8,866 nucleotides of DNA from Desulfatitalea sp. UBA4791 (GCA_002402905.1 DHGT01000113.1:5202-14067), one strand, 5' to 3'. Numbered from the stretch's first letter, positions 1-7,173 are shown. A program made the numbers and translations. Notes: generated from the letters alone by a model not told the origin.

Positions 1-89
1 CACCTTCTGGAATGCAGGCCCTTCAGGGTGAATCACATTCAGTTAGAACTGCTGGGAGGGGAACGCTGAATTTGGGGGCGAAAGCGTAG

Positions 90-113
90 AGGCGGGCTTT
101 ACGCCCGCCCGCA
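90..113. repeat. Hairpin sequence with a related copy at 5301-5324
   Basis: This 24-base stretch, which contains the hairpin at 91-109, matches 5301-5324 at 20 of 24 positions. The match includes a continuous identical 15-mer (TTACGCCCGCCCGCA). All four differences are in the left half, so the copy at 5301 keeps only a weaker stem. The two copies flank the four-gene ABC operon. Confidence 0.35.
91..109 (-). terminator. GC-rich hairpin after the ABC operon
   Basis: A perfect 7-bp stem (GGCGGGC at 91-97 with GCCCGCC at 103-109) encloses a 5-base loop. It begins about 40 bp past the stop of the last gene of the leftward operon, where a transcription terminator is expected. On the minus strand the hairpin is followed by TCTACGCTTT rather than a solid T run, so it is a weak intrinsic terminator or an mRNA 3'-end stabiliser. 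No gene is visible in 1-148. Confidence 0.5.
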
Positions 114-148
114 TCGTCGGCCTGAACCAATATGTCATGCTTCGGGAG

Positions 149-1132
149 CTATTTTTCCGTTTCGATCCCCAGCAGCTTATCGATACCTTTTTCGAAATTT
201 TCCACGCGGCTTTTGTTCAATACGAAAGGATAGGGGGTGGCCGAAGAGGCGGCCGGTATCTTGTCCACCGTCTCATCCTCGGGAGCAAACACCCGCACGG
301 TATATTCGCCTTGATCGTCCTTGAGGGTGATCTGCCAACGGGGGTCGCCCAAGCCATCTTTGACCGTGTCGTCCAGGTACCCGTCGCAATTCAATCGCGC
401 GATGCCGTTCAGCAGCGCATCGACCTCTTCTTTTGCCACAACCTGCCCGTGGGCATCGTGCCATTCGACCTTCGGGGATGGTGGCGGGGATGGGGTTTCG
501 GCTTTGTCTTCCTGGGTCTCATCGGCCGGCGGGGCGATCTCCTTTTTGGTCAACTCGATAGCGCGATCCCCCTTGCTCAAGGTCATCGTGCCGATGCTCT
601 CCCGGGAAAGGTCGAGAATGGTTTTGTCTCTCAGGTCCGCGAGGGTGTGCTCGAAGGTGCGCTTGAGCTGTCCCCGGGCATGGTAGACATTGGAATCGCC
701 GTCAATCAGCACGAAGGTGTGCTGAAAGGTCGGTGCCGGTTCCCCGATATGGAAACGGCGAACGGTATCGGCGCCCCGGAAGGCGTCTACTGTGATGCGT
801 TTTCCTTCGGCCAGTCCGTAGCGTTCGTAGCTCCCCGACTCGGACACCAGGGCCGTGAGGGTGAGCTGGGCGGCGGCATTGGCCATGTTTTTCACCTTGA
901 CGTTGTCCGCTGGATAGGCCTGGGGTTGAATGAACCATTTTTCGTCTTTCCTGACCAGTTCCACCGAACCGTCCGGTTGACCGGAAACCACCATGCGGTC
1001 GATATCCGCGCTCTCCACCCTGGCCGGCTGAGGCAACTCGCCGGGTTCGTGATTGACGGATTGCAGGGTGAGGTAAAACACCAGTGCCACGATGACCACT
1101 ACGAGGATGACGTATTCCTTTTTGACTTTCAT
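149..1132 (-). CDS. DUF4340 domain protein, membrane-anchored, last gene of a Gld-type ABC operon
   Basis: This 327-residue protein has one N-terminal transmembrane anchor (about residues 7-23) after a basic start (MKVKKE). A soluble domain follows, predicted to lie outside the cytoplasm. It has features usual in DUF4340 proteins: an early Trp in a strand segment (RKDEKWFIQP, residues 61-70) and LRDKTILDL near 167-175. A proline- and acid-rich linker at about 199-220 separates two halves of the domain. The start has a GAGG ribosome site about 8 bases upstream, and the gene lies 48 bp after the GldG-like gene, so it is probably co-transcribed. DUF4340 genes commonly sit next to GldG-like genes outside the Bacteroidetes. 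No enzymatic motif is visible; a structural or substrate-handling role in the ABC complex is inference. Confidence 0.88.
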   Translation of the reverse strand: MKVKKEYVILVVVIVALVFYLTLQSVNHEPGELPQPARVESADIDRMVVSGQPDGSVELVRKDEKWFIQPQAYPADNVKVKNMANAAAQLTLTALVSESGSYERYGLAEGKRITVDAFRGADTVRRFHIGEPAPTFQHTFVLIDGDSNVYHARGQLKRTFEHTLADLRDKTILDLSRESIGTMTLSKGDRAIELTKKEIAPPADETQEDKAETPSPPPSPKVEWHDAHGQVVAKEEVDALLNGIARLNCDGYLDDTVKDGLGDPRWQITLKDDQGEYTVRVFAPEDETVDKIPAASSATPYPFVLNKSRVENFEKGIDKLLGIETEK

Positions 1133-1180
1133 GGAAACCTCTTTGACTGGATTGACAATATCGCAATAACCATGCGCCCG

Positions 1181-3388
1181 TTACTGACCGAATATCTGCT
1201 GAATCATTTTACGGCGGGCGTGGCGGCGCCACCACACCAGCAGTCCGAAGCCCACCACCAGGATGGGCAGGCCTACCATGTTGAAGGATTTGATCAACAC
1301 CTTGGTGCTGTTGGCGGTCGGCGCCAGCGGGTTGAAGCGTTGCTCCTTGCTGCGCATGGCGGCCACCGCTTCGCGGTCGTTGAGCGCGTCGATCATGTTG
1401 AGCACGAACATGGTGTTGGGGCTCTGGCCGCTTTCGTCCAGCAACTGGTCCGAGAGCATCTTGGAGGAGGCCACGACGAAAATTTTGGCCGGCACGCTGG
1501 TTTCCCTGAAACCGCCCTGATCCTGGATCTGGGAGAGGTCGGTCGATTCAATCGGCTTGTCCGCGTCGGCGGCCGCTTCCTCCGCGGGCTGGCCGGACGA
1601 GGCGTCCGCATCATCCTCGGCCGGTTTTTCGGGCATGGGTTTGTCCTTGAAATAGCTGGTAAAGACGCCTTCGAGCAGGTAGGCCAGGGGCCGGCGGGCC
1701 ATTTCGGTGTCCGATGCCGGCGGCGTGAGGAACATGGGGTTCAGGACGATGCGGTCGCGCATCTCCCATGAACGCTCGGACGAGGAGAACAGCTCGTGGG
1801 CCTTGACCTCCTGGGCCGCGATCCGTTCGCTGTCCAGCTCCAGGGGCGAGACCAGATAGGCGAACAGTCCCTTGATATGTTTAAGGTAGTCCAACTCCTT
1901 GTTGATGTTGGCACTCTCGATTTTGGGAATGAAATAGATCGGTTGCTCGCCGCCGCCCTGCTCCCGCGGTTTGACCTGGCGATGGCACTTTTCATCCAGC
2001 ACCACGGCCTGTTTGATCCGGACGCCGTAATGGGCCAGCATCTGTTCCAAGCCCGTGTCCAGGGGCACGAATGTGGGCATCTGGTTGGACATGAACGGTC
2101 CCTGGTTGGCGGGCATCTTCTCCTCGAAGGCGTCGATGAAGAGCGCCAGGTTGGTGCCGCGCATCAGGGCCTGGTCGATCTGATAGAGGTCGTAGTCGGA
2201 CATCTTCTCGATGGGCCGTACGATCACCATGCTTTTCAGACCTGGGGCAATCGTCTCCTCCTTCAGGTCAATCGGCTTGACGGTGTAGGTTTTGTTGAGC
2301 AGGTTGCCGAACAGGTTCAGGCCGTCCTCCTGGGGGCCGAGCGGGCTGCCGCCGCCGATGTCCAACGTGCCGTAGGCGGTCAGATAGCCGACATCCTCAT
2401 TGATGTTGATCAGCCGTTCGATGTTGGTGTTGATCAGATCTTCCAGTTCTTCCACAGAAGTGAGCTGGTACTGGTCACCGAAAATGGGGACCCGCACCAC
2501 CCGCAGCAGCGGGATTTCCCGGGTTTTGTCCTTGTACTGCAGCAGCATGCCGATGGTGCCCTGGCCGGCGGCGATATCGGCTTTTTCTATATCCGGCCAT
2601 TGCAGCCGGAGCAGATTGAAACCGTCCAGTCCTTGGCTCGATGTGCCGGCCCGACTGGGGTCGATACGCTCGAATTCCAGCTTGCCGTAGGTTTTGGCCT
2701 TCATGCGGTCCACGACCCCCTTGATTTCATCGGGGTATTGGTCCAGATGTTTCAGGTTCATGTAGGGCGCCACTTTGAACAGGTCGGAAGAGAGGACCAG
2801 GGTCGCCTTGATGTTGCCATCCAGGGCCAGCAGGGCGCTGACCTTGTGGTTGAGTTTCTGGATAGCGGTGGTCAACTGGTACTCGAGCCCCTCGGTGGTG
2901 GTGATGGTGGGGATGCGCTCGATAATGTCCCCGTGGATCATTACCAGGCCCATGTAGGCCTGTTTGAACTTGAGTTCGTCCTGTTCGACGATCTGGATCT
3001 GAACCGGATGGATGCCGTAGTCGCGGGCCATTTGCTGGTTTTCGCGGGCCGCCTCGCTCACCCCTTCGGTCTCCGGGCTCACGTCGTAGAAGTGGACCCG
3101 GAAGTACTTCTGGTTGTTGAGGGCGTATTCGCCGAGCAGGTCGCGCAGATAAATTTCCGTGGTGTTGTGGGGCGCCGGCAGGTCCCTGGTGAAAAACACT
3201 TTGACGGTCAGCGGCTCGGTGAGCGTCTCGGCGACCTTCACACTGACCGGAGAAAGAGAGTAGATCCCATTCTGGGTCAGGTCGCCCCTGAAGAAGAGGC
3301 GGATGCCCGCGATGTTGATCAGTATCACGATCAGAGCATAGAGCCCGAATTTGATATACTTGGCATGGCTGCGTGGTGTGGCTTTCAT
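1181..3388 (-). CDS. GldG-like ABC transporter auxiliary protein
   Basis: This 735-residue protein has the GldG-family layout. A short basic N terminus precedes a transmembrane helix (about 13-33). A long domain of the ABC-type uncharacterised auxiliary family follows, and a second helix (about 702-720) lies just before a basic tail (RRHARRKMIQQ). The loop between the helices should be outside the cytoplasm. An acidic, alanine-rich low-complexity stretch at about 584-614 interrupts the domain and is probably a flexible linker. The protein is longer than Bacteroidetes GldG, as usual for fused or extended forms in other phyla. It starts 16 bp after the permease gene with an AAAGGA ribosome site. 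Family membership comes from architecture, the C-terminal helix and the gene neighbours. The substrate is unknown, and gliding should not be inferred from the name. Confidence 0.9.
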   Translation of the reverse strand: MKATPRSHAKYIKFGLYALIVILINIAGIRLFFRGDLTQNGIYSLSPVSVKVAETLTEPLTVKVFFTRDLPAPHNTTEIYLRDLLGEYALNNQKYFRVHFYDVSPETEGVSEAARENQQMARDYGIHPVQIQIVEQDELKFKQAYMGLVMIHGDIIERIPTITTTEGLEYQLTTAIQKLNHKVSALLALDGNIKATLVLSSDLFKVAPYMNLKHLDQYPDEIKGVVDRMKAKTYGKLEFERIDPSRAGTSSQGLDGFNLLRLQWPDIEKADIAAGQGTIGMLLQYKDKTREIPLLRVVRVPIFGDQYQLTSVEELEDLINTNIERLININEDVGYLTAYGTLDIGGGSPLGPQEDGLNLFGNLLNKTYTVKPIDLKEETIAPGLKSMVIVRPIEKMSDYDLYQIDQALMRGTNLALFIDAFEEKMPANQGPFMSNQMPTFVPLDTGLEQMLAHYGVRIKQAVVLDEKCHRQVKPREQGGGEQPIYFIPKIESANINKELDYLKHIKGLFAYLVSPLELDSERIAAQEVKAHELFSSSERSWEMRDRIVLNPMFLTPPASDTEMARRPLAYLLEGVFTSYFKDKPMPEKPAEDDADASSGQPAEEAAADADKPIESTDLSQIQDQGGFRETSVPAKIFVVASSKMLSDQLLDESGQSPNTMFVLNMIDALNDREAVAAMRSKEQRFNPLAPTANSTKVLIKSFNMVGLPILVVGFGLLVWWRRHARRKMIQQIFGQ

Positions 3389-3404
3389 TTCGATCTATCC
3401 TTTA

Positions 3405-4106
3405 CTATTTCTCTTCCATCGACAGATGGGTGGCATACAGTCCCAGGAAAGCAACGCTCACAAAGTAGAGCAGGTCGCGCGAGTCCACGATTCCCTTGGC
3501 GATATTGTTGAAGTGGGCACTGGCGCTGATGAAGGTGATGACATCCAGAATTGTCTGTGGAAAGAAAAAGAGCATCTGGTCGATGATGGCCAGCGTCACG
3601 CAGATGACCATGGCCACGATGCAGGCGATAATCTGGTTACGGGTCAGCGACGAGGCGAACAGTCCGATGGCGGCATAGGCCCCGGCCAGCAGGATGGCGC
3701 CGAGGTATCCGCCCAGGGTGGCGCCCCAGTCCAGATCGCCGACCGCGCTGATGAAAATCGCATAGGAGAGAGTGGGGACCAGGATCGCTCCGGCAAAGGC
3801 CACTGCGGCGAGAAACTTACCGATGATGATGTCGCGGAAGGTGACCGGCAGGGTGAGCAGCAGTTCGTAGGAACCGACGTTGATCTCCTCGGAAAAGAGC
3901 CGCATGGTGATGATCGGCACGACCAGCGCGAAGACGAAAGGCAGCAGGTTGAAAAACCGTCGCATGTCCGCCTGGTCGAAAATGAAGAAGGTGGAGAAAA
4001 AGAGCCAGCCGGTGACGATCAGAAAGACGGCGATGACGATGTAGGCGATCGGTGAAACGAAATAATCCTTGAACTCTTTGCTGAAAATGAGCAGTGCCTG
4101 GCGCAT
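3405..4106 (-). CDS. ABC-2 type permease, GldF-like
   Basis: This 233-residue integral membrane protein has about six transmembrane segments (near 20-43, 54-69, 97-121, 130-152, 158-180 and 211-229). The cytoplasmic stretch MRLFSEEINVGSYELLLTLP (68-87) is the conserved segment of GldF/NosY-type ABC-2 permeases, between the second and third helices. The start begins with a short amphipathic run (MRQALLIFSKEFKDYF) typical of the family. The ATG lies 4 bp after the ATPase stop, with a GGGAG ribosome site overlapping the end of that gene, so the two are probably translationally coupled. The protein should dimerise, or pair with the GldG-like protein, and be driven by the upstream ATPase. A classical exporter or a complex acting on envelope components are both possible. 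Confidence 0.93.
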   Translation of the reverse strand: MRQALLIFSKEFKDYFVSPIAYIVIAVFLIVTGWLFFSTFFIFDQADMRRFFNLLPFVFALVVPIITMRLFSEEINVGSYELLLTLPVTFRDIIIGKFLAAVAFAGAILVPTLSYAIFISAVGDLDWGATLGGYLGAILLAGAYAAIGLFASSLTRNQIIACIVAMVICVTLAIIDQMLFFFPQTILDVITFISASAHFNNIAKGIVDSRDLLYFVSVAFLGLYATHLSMEEK

Positions 4107-4110
4107 GTCG

Positions 4111-5046
4111 CTACTCCCTGGTCAATTCACGAAAAATGGTTTCGAGGTTCCTGGTCTCCTGGCTCAACTCCACCAGGACCCAGTCGGTGGCTTTGACGGC
4201 CGCGTACAGGTCGGGCCGGATGTCTCGATCGGCCCGGCTGACCACGCTGCATCGAACGATGCCGGGCGTATCGCTCCCCAGGGCCATGGCCCTGGACACA
4301 CCGGGTACCGTCTGCAGGCGTGCCACCACCTCCTCGGCGGCCACACCCATCAGGCCGAGCTGGATCTGGCACTCGCCGTCCTTGCTTGCGGTGAGCTGCT
4401 GGGTGCTGCCGTCGGCGATGATTCGGCCTTTATTGATGATGACGATGCGGTCGCACGTGGCCTCGGCCTCGCTGAGAATGTGCGTGGAGAGAATAACGGT
4501 CTTTTCCCGCCCGATCTTTTTAATGATTTCGCGAATTTCCACAATCTGATTGGGGTCGAGTCCCGATGTGGGTTCATCGAGGATGAGAATCTCCGGGTCG
4601 CTCATCATGGCATGGGCCAGGCCCACGCGCTGCTTGAGCCCCTTGGAGAGGGTGTCGATGGTTTTGTGCATGATGCCGCGCAGGGCGCACATATCGGCCA
4701 GTTCGACGATGCGGCGTTGTTTGACCTCGCCGGACATGCCGCGGATGCGCGCCACATGGTCCAGGTAATCATAGACGATCATGCTTTTATACAAAGGGGC
4801 CGATTCGGGCAGATACCCGATCAGGCGCTTGATGGCCAGCGCGTTTTCGTAGATCGAATGCGTTTTTACCTGGATGTCCCCGGCCGAGGGCTGGAAATAG
4901 CCGGTCAGCATCCGCAGGGTGGTGGTTTTGCCCGCGCCGTTGGGACCCAGCAGCCCCACGATCTCACCCCCCTTGATGTCCAGGTCGATGTGATCCACGG
5001 CGCAAAAATCGTCGTAGTATTTGGTCAGGCCTTCAACATGGATCAT
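4111..5046 (-). CDS. ABC transporter ATP-binding protein, GldA-like
   Basis: This 311-residue cytoplasmic ATPase has every ABC motif. Walker A is GPNGAGKTT (34-42), the signature is LSKGLKQR (133-140), Walker B is ILILDEPT (153-160) and the H-loop is His189. The Q-loop region reads GYLPESAPLY (77-86), the form usual in GldA/NosF-type ATPases. The C-terminal part (about 225-311) is the accessory domain found in drug-export and Gld-type ATPases. The start at 5046 has an AAGGAG ribosome site 7 bases upstream (5054-5059). This is the first gene of the operon, downstream of the promoter at 5214-5242. It should power the permease encoded next. The transported or remodelled substrate is not evident. 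Confidence 0.95.
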   Translation of the reverse strand: MIHVEGLTKYYDDFCAVDHIDLDIKGGEIVGLLGPNGAGKTTTLRMLTGYFQPSAGDIQVKTHSIYENALAIKRLIGYLPESAPLYKSMIVYDYLDHVARIRGMSGEVKQRRIVELADMCALRGIMHKTIDTLSKGLKQRVGLAHAMMSDPEILILDEPTSGLDPNQIVEIREIIKKIGREKTVILSTHILSEAEATCDRIVIINKGRIIADGSTQQLTASKDGECQIQLGLMGVAAEEVVARLQTVPGVSRAMALGSDTPGIVRCSVVSRADRDIRPDLYAAVKATDWVLVELSQETRNLETIFRELTRE

Positions 5047-5053
5047 TCGTGGT

Positions 5054-5059
5054 CTCCTT
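5054..5059 (-). promoter_or_regulatory. Ribosome binding site of the ABC ATPase gene
   Basis: AAGGAG on the minus strand lies 7 bases before the ATG at 5046. It fixes that start as the translation start of the operon's first gene. Confidence 0.8.
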
Positions 5060-5122
5060 CGTTTGTATCAGGCGATGGGAAATCGTGCATGTCTCTCATC
5101 AGAATATTTATTACGGGTTTTT

Positions 5123-5169
5123 CGGCCGCTTCGGGAGGTGGTATTCAGGTATGACCGAATACGCGGCCG
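5123..5169 (-). promoter_or_regulatory. Bulged stem-loop in the ABC operon leader
   Basis: On the minus-strand transcript CGGCCGC (5169-5163) can pair with GCGGCCG (5129-5123), and directly inside it GTATTC (5162-5157) pairs with GAATAC (5146-5141). Thirteen base pairs stack around a 10-base loop, with one 11-base bulge on the 3' side. The bulge contains CACCTCC, the same letters as the anti-Shine-Dalgarno end of 16S rRNA. The element lies about 40 bases into the leader and 77 bases before the start codon. It could affect translation, stability or elongation, but no known riboswitch class is recognised. Confidence 0.45.
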
Positions 5170-5213
5170 GTCACTGTTTCGCATGCCCCTTCGGGTATCG
5201 TATGAAGTTGTTT

Positions 5214-5242
5214 TTAATAGAGGATAACGGCCGAGGTGTCAA
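5214..5242 (-). promoter_or_regulatory. Sigma70-type promoter of the ABC operon
   Basis: On the minus strand TTGACA (5242-5237, a perfect -35) is followed after exactly 17 bp by TATTAA (5219-5214, 4 of 6 to TATAAT). Transcription would start near 5207, leaving a leader of about 160 bases before the ATPase ATG at 5046. The position between the zinc-ribbon gene and the ABC operon separates the two transcription units. Confidence 0.7.
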
Positions 5243-5300
5243 TAGCCCCAGCAGTCATCCAGGGATTCTAACTGAACTGAACTGTCCATGCTGCTATCTT

Positions 5301-5324
5301 AAGTGGGAGTTACGCCCGCCCGCA
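5301..5324. repeat. Diverged copy of the hairpin sequence at 90-113
   Basis: It matches 90-113 at 20 of 24 positions and shares an identical 15-mer (5310-5324). The left arm has changed, so the remaining stem is only GTGGG (5303-5307) against CCCGC (5315-5319), with one wobble pair. It may be a remnant of a dispersed 3'-end hairpin. Confidence 0.35.
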
Positions 5325-5375
5325 GGGGGATGCTGTTCGCCTCGGGCCAACGGCATTGACTGAACTCTGACAAGA

Positions 5376-5398
5376 ACGGGTCATGGTCCGGAACCCGT
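5376..5398 (-). terminator. Weak hairpin after the zinc-ribbon gene
   Basis: ACGGGT (5376-5381) is complementary to ACCCGT (5393-5398), giving a 6-bp stem with an 11-base loop immediately past the stop at 5401. On the minus strand TCTTG follows, not a proper T run. It is a possible transcription end for the phosphatase/zinc-ribbon unit, with low certainty. Confidence 0.3.
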
Positions 5399-5400
5399 CA

Positions 5401-5706
5401 TCATCCTTCGGGTTGGCCCCGAAGCTTAACGGTGTACCACGGGCCTGAGATTCGCGATTGTTTGCATTTCGGGCAGCGTCCCGGCGGTGACAGCCGCTGG
5501 CGCGACGTGAATTCATAGCCGCATCCGTCGCAGCGGGCGGGCCTGACCAGGAGTCGGCCGCCCTGGGCGGTCACTGATTTCTGAACATGCGGCAGATGGA
5601 AAATGGCATCTTTTTCTGTCATTCCAAGGAGTTGAGCGATCTGGTAAAGATCCACTTCCCGCTGCCGGAGTTCGGCGATAATGCGTTGTCGGATCGTTTG
5701 GCTCAT
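5401..5706 (-). CDS. Small helix-turn-helix / zinc-ribbon protein, predicted transcriptional regulator
   Basis: This 101-residue protein has two parts. The first 45 or so residues form a winged-helix-like segment with an HTH-compatible run (DLYQIAQLLGMTEKDAIFHL, 19-38). The second half has two CxxC pairs, Cys59/Cys62 and Cys78/Cys81, spaced as in a rubredoxin-like zinc ribbon. The layout matches the small predicted regulators of the COG3357 type. The ATG at 5706 overlaps the stop of the phosphatase gene by four bases (ATGA), which implies translational coupling and sets the start. An open frame continues upstream on the same strand, but it lies inside the phosphatase gene and is a shadow. DNA binding is likely but unproven. 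The zinc ribbon could instead mediate protein contacts, and the target is unknown. Confidence 0.85.
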   Translation of the reverse strand: MSQTIRQRIIAELRQREVDLYQIAQLLGMTEKDAIFHLPHVQKSVTAQGGRLLVRPARCDGCGYEFTSRQRLSPPGRCPKCKQSRISGPWYTVKLRGQPEG

Positions 5707-6185
5707 TTTTCCGTAATGCCGGGCTGCGCCAGAAGCCACTCGACCAGCCCCTCCGCCGCGGGTTGAATGACCTTCAGGCTCGCCTGGTACATCTCCAAAG
5801 GCCCGCCATAGGGGTCTTCCACATCGCGATCCTGCTGATCCGGATCGGTCGAAAAGGCGGTCAACAACTTCACGCTGCTCTTGCCGAAAAGCAGCATGCC
5901 GCGCAGCGTCGTCAGGTGCTCCTGGGCCATGGCCAGGCTCAAATCGGCGCGCCGGACCAAATCGGGGCTCACCATGCGCGCCCGGTGGCCGCTGATGTCG
6001 ATTCCCAACCGGGCCATGACGGCCTCCGCATGGGGGGCCGCTCGATTGCCGTGCATGGCATAGGTGCCGGCCGAAGAGACGCGCACATGGTGTTTGAGCT
6101 CCGTTGGCAGCAGATGTCGCAACAACCCTTCGGCCATGGGGCTTCGGCAGATGTTGCCGGTGCACACCATCAATATATCGAACAT
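5703..6185 (-). CDS. Low-molecular-weight protein-tyrosine phosphatase family protein
   Basis: This 160-residue cytoplasmic enzyme has the family's N-terminal P-loop, VCTGNICRSP (7-16). Cys8 is the nucleophile and Arg14 the phosphate-binding residue (CX5R). The general acid is expected at Asp124 in DPYGG (124-128). Length and layout are normal. The family includes tyrosine phosphatases, arginine phosphatases (YwlE type) and arsenate reductases. In YwlE a Thr in the P-loop favours phosphoarginine; here that place is Ile12, as in classical tyrosine phosphatases, so phosphotyrosine is the better guess. The start has an AAGGA ribosome site about 9 bases upstream and lies about 50 bases downstream of a good promoter. 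No tyrosine kinase or polysaccharide gene is in the window, so the physiological substrate is open. Confidence 0.93.
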   Translation of the reverse strand: MFDILMVCTGNICRSPMAEGLLRHLLPTELKHHVRVSSAGTYAMHGNRAAPHAEAVMARLGIDISGHRARMVSPDLVRRADLSLAMAQEHLTTLRGMLLFGKSSVKLLTAFSTDPDQQDRDVEDPYGGPLEMYQASLKVIQPAAEGLVEWLLAQPGITEK

Positions 6186-6243
6186 GTCGGACCATCCTTC
6201 GATTTAAGGCCAGGATACCGCGATTGCAGCGGCCAGAGGGTCG

Positions 6244-6272
6244 ATGATAAGCCGCCGCTCCCGGGCTGTCAA
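6244..6272 (-). promoter_or_regulatory. Sigma70-type promoter of the phosphatase/zinc-ribbon unit
   Basis: On the minus strand TTGACA (6272-6267, perfect) is separated by exactly 17 bp from TATCAT (6249-6244, 5 of 6 to TATAAT). Transcription should begin near 6237, leaving a leader of about 50 bases to the ATG at 6185. The promoter lies in the 193-bp gap after the ATPase gene, so the phosphatase pair does not depend on read-through from it. Confidence 0.75.
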
Positions 6273-6378
6273 CGCGATGGAACATCCTGAAATGTCCGTG
6301 GCCATAAAAGGGCCGGCTCCGGGGCAGGTCCATTCCCCGATGCAGGCGACACGGACCAGAGGCGGGTTGGCCGGATCC

Positions 6379-7164
6379 TTAATCGCGTGCCATCGCATAC
6401 ACCTTGTCGAACCACTTGTATCGCGATGCCTTGGGCATGCGCCAGCGTTTCAAGGCGTTGGTCAATTCGTTTCGATTCACGCCGCAAATGCGCTTGAGCT
6501 GCATGAACGCTTCGCCGTTGATCCAGCCGGGCAGGCCCCTCGATGCCTGGTGGATGGCGCGGATTTGATCCGCACTGAAAGGCAGTCGTTTGAGGAAACC
6601 GGCCACAAAGATCTTTTCGATCACGGTCTTGGGCGGCAACCATTGGGCGATCTCCGCGAAACGGCGGCGCATTTCCGGTTCGGCGAACAAGACGATGCTT
6701 TGCAGTTTCCGCCGGCCGTCCGGCGCGAAGGCCGACTGCAGCAGCAGTCTCAACTCCGATGGCGAAAGCTGATGGGCATCGTCCACGATCACCGACGGGG
6801 GTGTGTCGTTACGGGACAAATAGACCATGCGGTTATTCAGATTGCGCCAAGGATCGAGGCGGCATTTTTTCCGGCGCTTCAGGCGGATGCGGCCGGCCTG
6901 CCATCGATTGCCGGCATCGTAAAGAAAACGGTTCATCAAAGTGGTTTTGCCGCTGCCCCGTTCGCCGATCACGACAATCACCAGGCTGCTGCCGCCCACC
7001 ATGTTGTTCAGAATGGCGAGTCTTTGGGTGGTCAGCGGCGAGGCAAAAAAATAGCGGTTCAACGAGCGTTGGCGCCCATGATCCTCGGTCTCGAGGCCCA
7101 GGAGAGCCGGCAGCGGTACATGAGAGCGTTTGGCCAGAAGCCTGCAGGTCAATTGTGCGATCAT
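6379..7164 (-). CDS. P-loop AAA-type ATPase, ExeA/DamX/TniB-like
   Basis: This 261-residue protein has an AAA-type core. Walker A is GERGSGKTT (67-75), Walker B is VIVDDAH (125-131, Asp128-Asp129 where DE is usual) and a sensor-1-like strand reads SIVLFAEPEMRRR (156-168). The latter is the counterpart of the VLxGQPEL motif of ExeA/DamX and TniB-type ATPases. A basic cluster (RLKRRKKCRL, 94-103) lies where a substrate strand is usual. No transmembrane helix, SPOR domain or peptidoglycan-binding domain follows the ATPase, unlike full ExeA or DamX. The C-terminal tail (about 225-261) is basic and aromatic. The ATG at 7164 is preceded by AAGGGGG at 9 bases; the frame remains open upstream but runs antisense through the response regulator gene. 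No transposase is visible, so a transposition role is unsupported. Function and partner are unknown. Confidence 0.8.
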   Translation of the reverse strand: MIAQLTCRLLAKRSHVPLPALLGLETEDHGRQRSLNRYFFASPLTTQRLAILNNMVGGSSLVIVVIGERGSGKTTLMNRFLYDAGNRWQAGRIRLKRRKKCRLDPWRNLNNRMVYLSRNDTPPSVIVDDAHQLSPSELRLLLQSAFAPDGRRKLQSIVLFAEPEMRRRFAEIAQWLPPKTVIEKIFVAGFLKRLPFSADQIRAIHQASRGLPGWINGEAFMQLKRICGVNRNELTNALKRWRMPKASRYKWFDKVYAMARD

Positions 7165-7173
7165 TTTTTGACA

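Larger units (their letters stand above)
5047..5400. other. 354-bp intergenic region: operon leader, promoter and 3' end of the upstream gene
   Basis: No protein gene is supported here. From left to right it holds the ribosome site and leader of the ABC operon (5047-5207), a bulged stem-loop (5123-5169), a sigma70-type promoter reading left (5214-5242), a decayed copy of the hairpin at 90-113 (5301-5324) and a weak hairpin (5376-5398) just after the zinc-ribbon gene. A short triplicated CTGAA/CTG run occurs at about 5272-5282 without evident meaning. Confidence 0.7.

Noticed and set aside
137..3511. Two very long plus-strand open frames (137-1771 and 1796-3511) opposite the DUF4340 and GldG-like genes.
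   Set aside because: They run antisense through two clearly recognisable genes, have His/Gly/Arg-rich compositions typical of reverse-strand frames in GC-rich DNA, and show no domain or ribosome site.
4069..5154. A 361-codon plus-strand frame opposite the ABC ATPase.
   Set aside because: The minus strand here carries every ABC motif. The plus frame has no recognisable motif and also crosses the operon leader.
5151..5363. A 70-codon plus-strand frame with several Cys residues and a GGGAGG upstream.
   Set aside because: It overlaps the promoter and leader stem-loop of the oppositely directed ABC operon, the Cys spacing fits no zinc-binding pattern, and the ribosome site is 12 bases away.
6300..6316. 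GGCC-loop-GGCC hairpin after the ATPase gene as a terminator.
   Set aside because: The stem is only four pairs, with no following T run on the minus strand.
5707..6333. Upstream extension of the zinc-ribbon frame across the phosphatase gene.
   Set aside because: The phosphatase is unmistakable in another frame. The ATGA overlap gives a normal coupled start at 5706.
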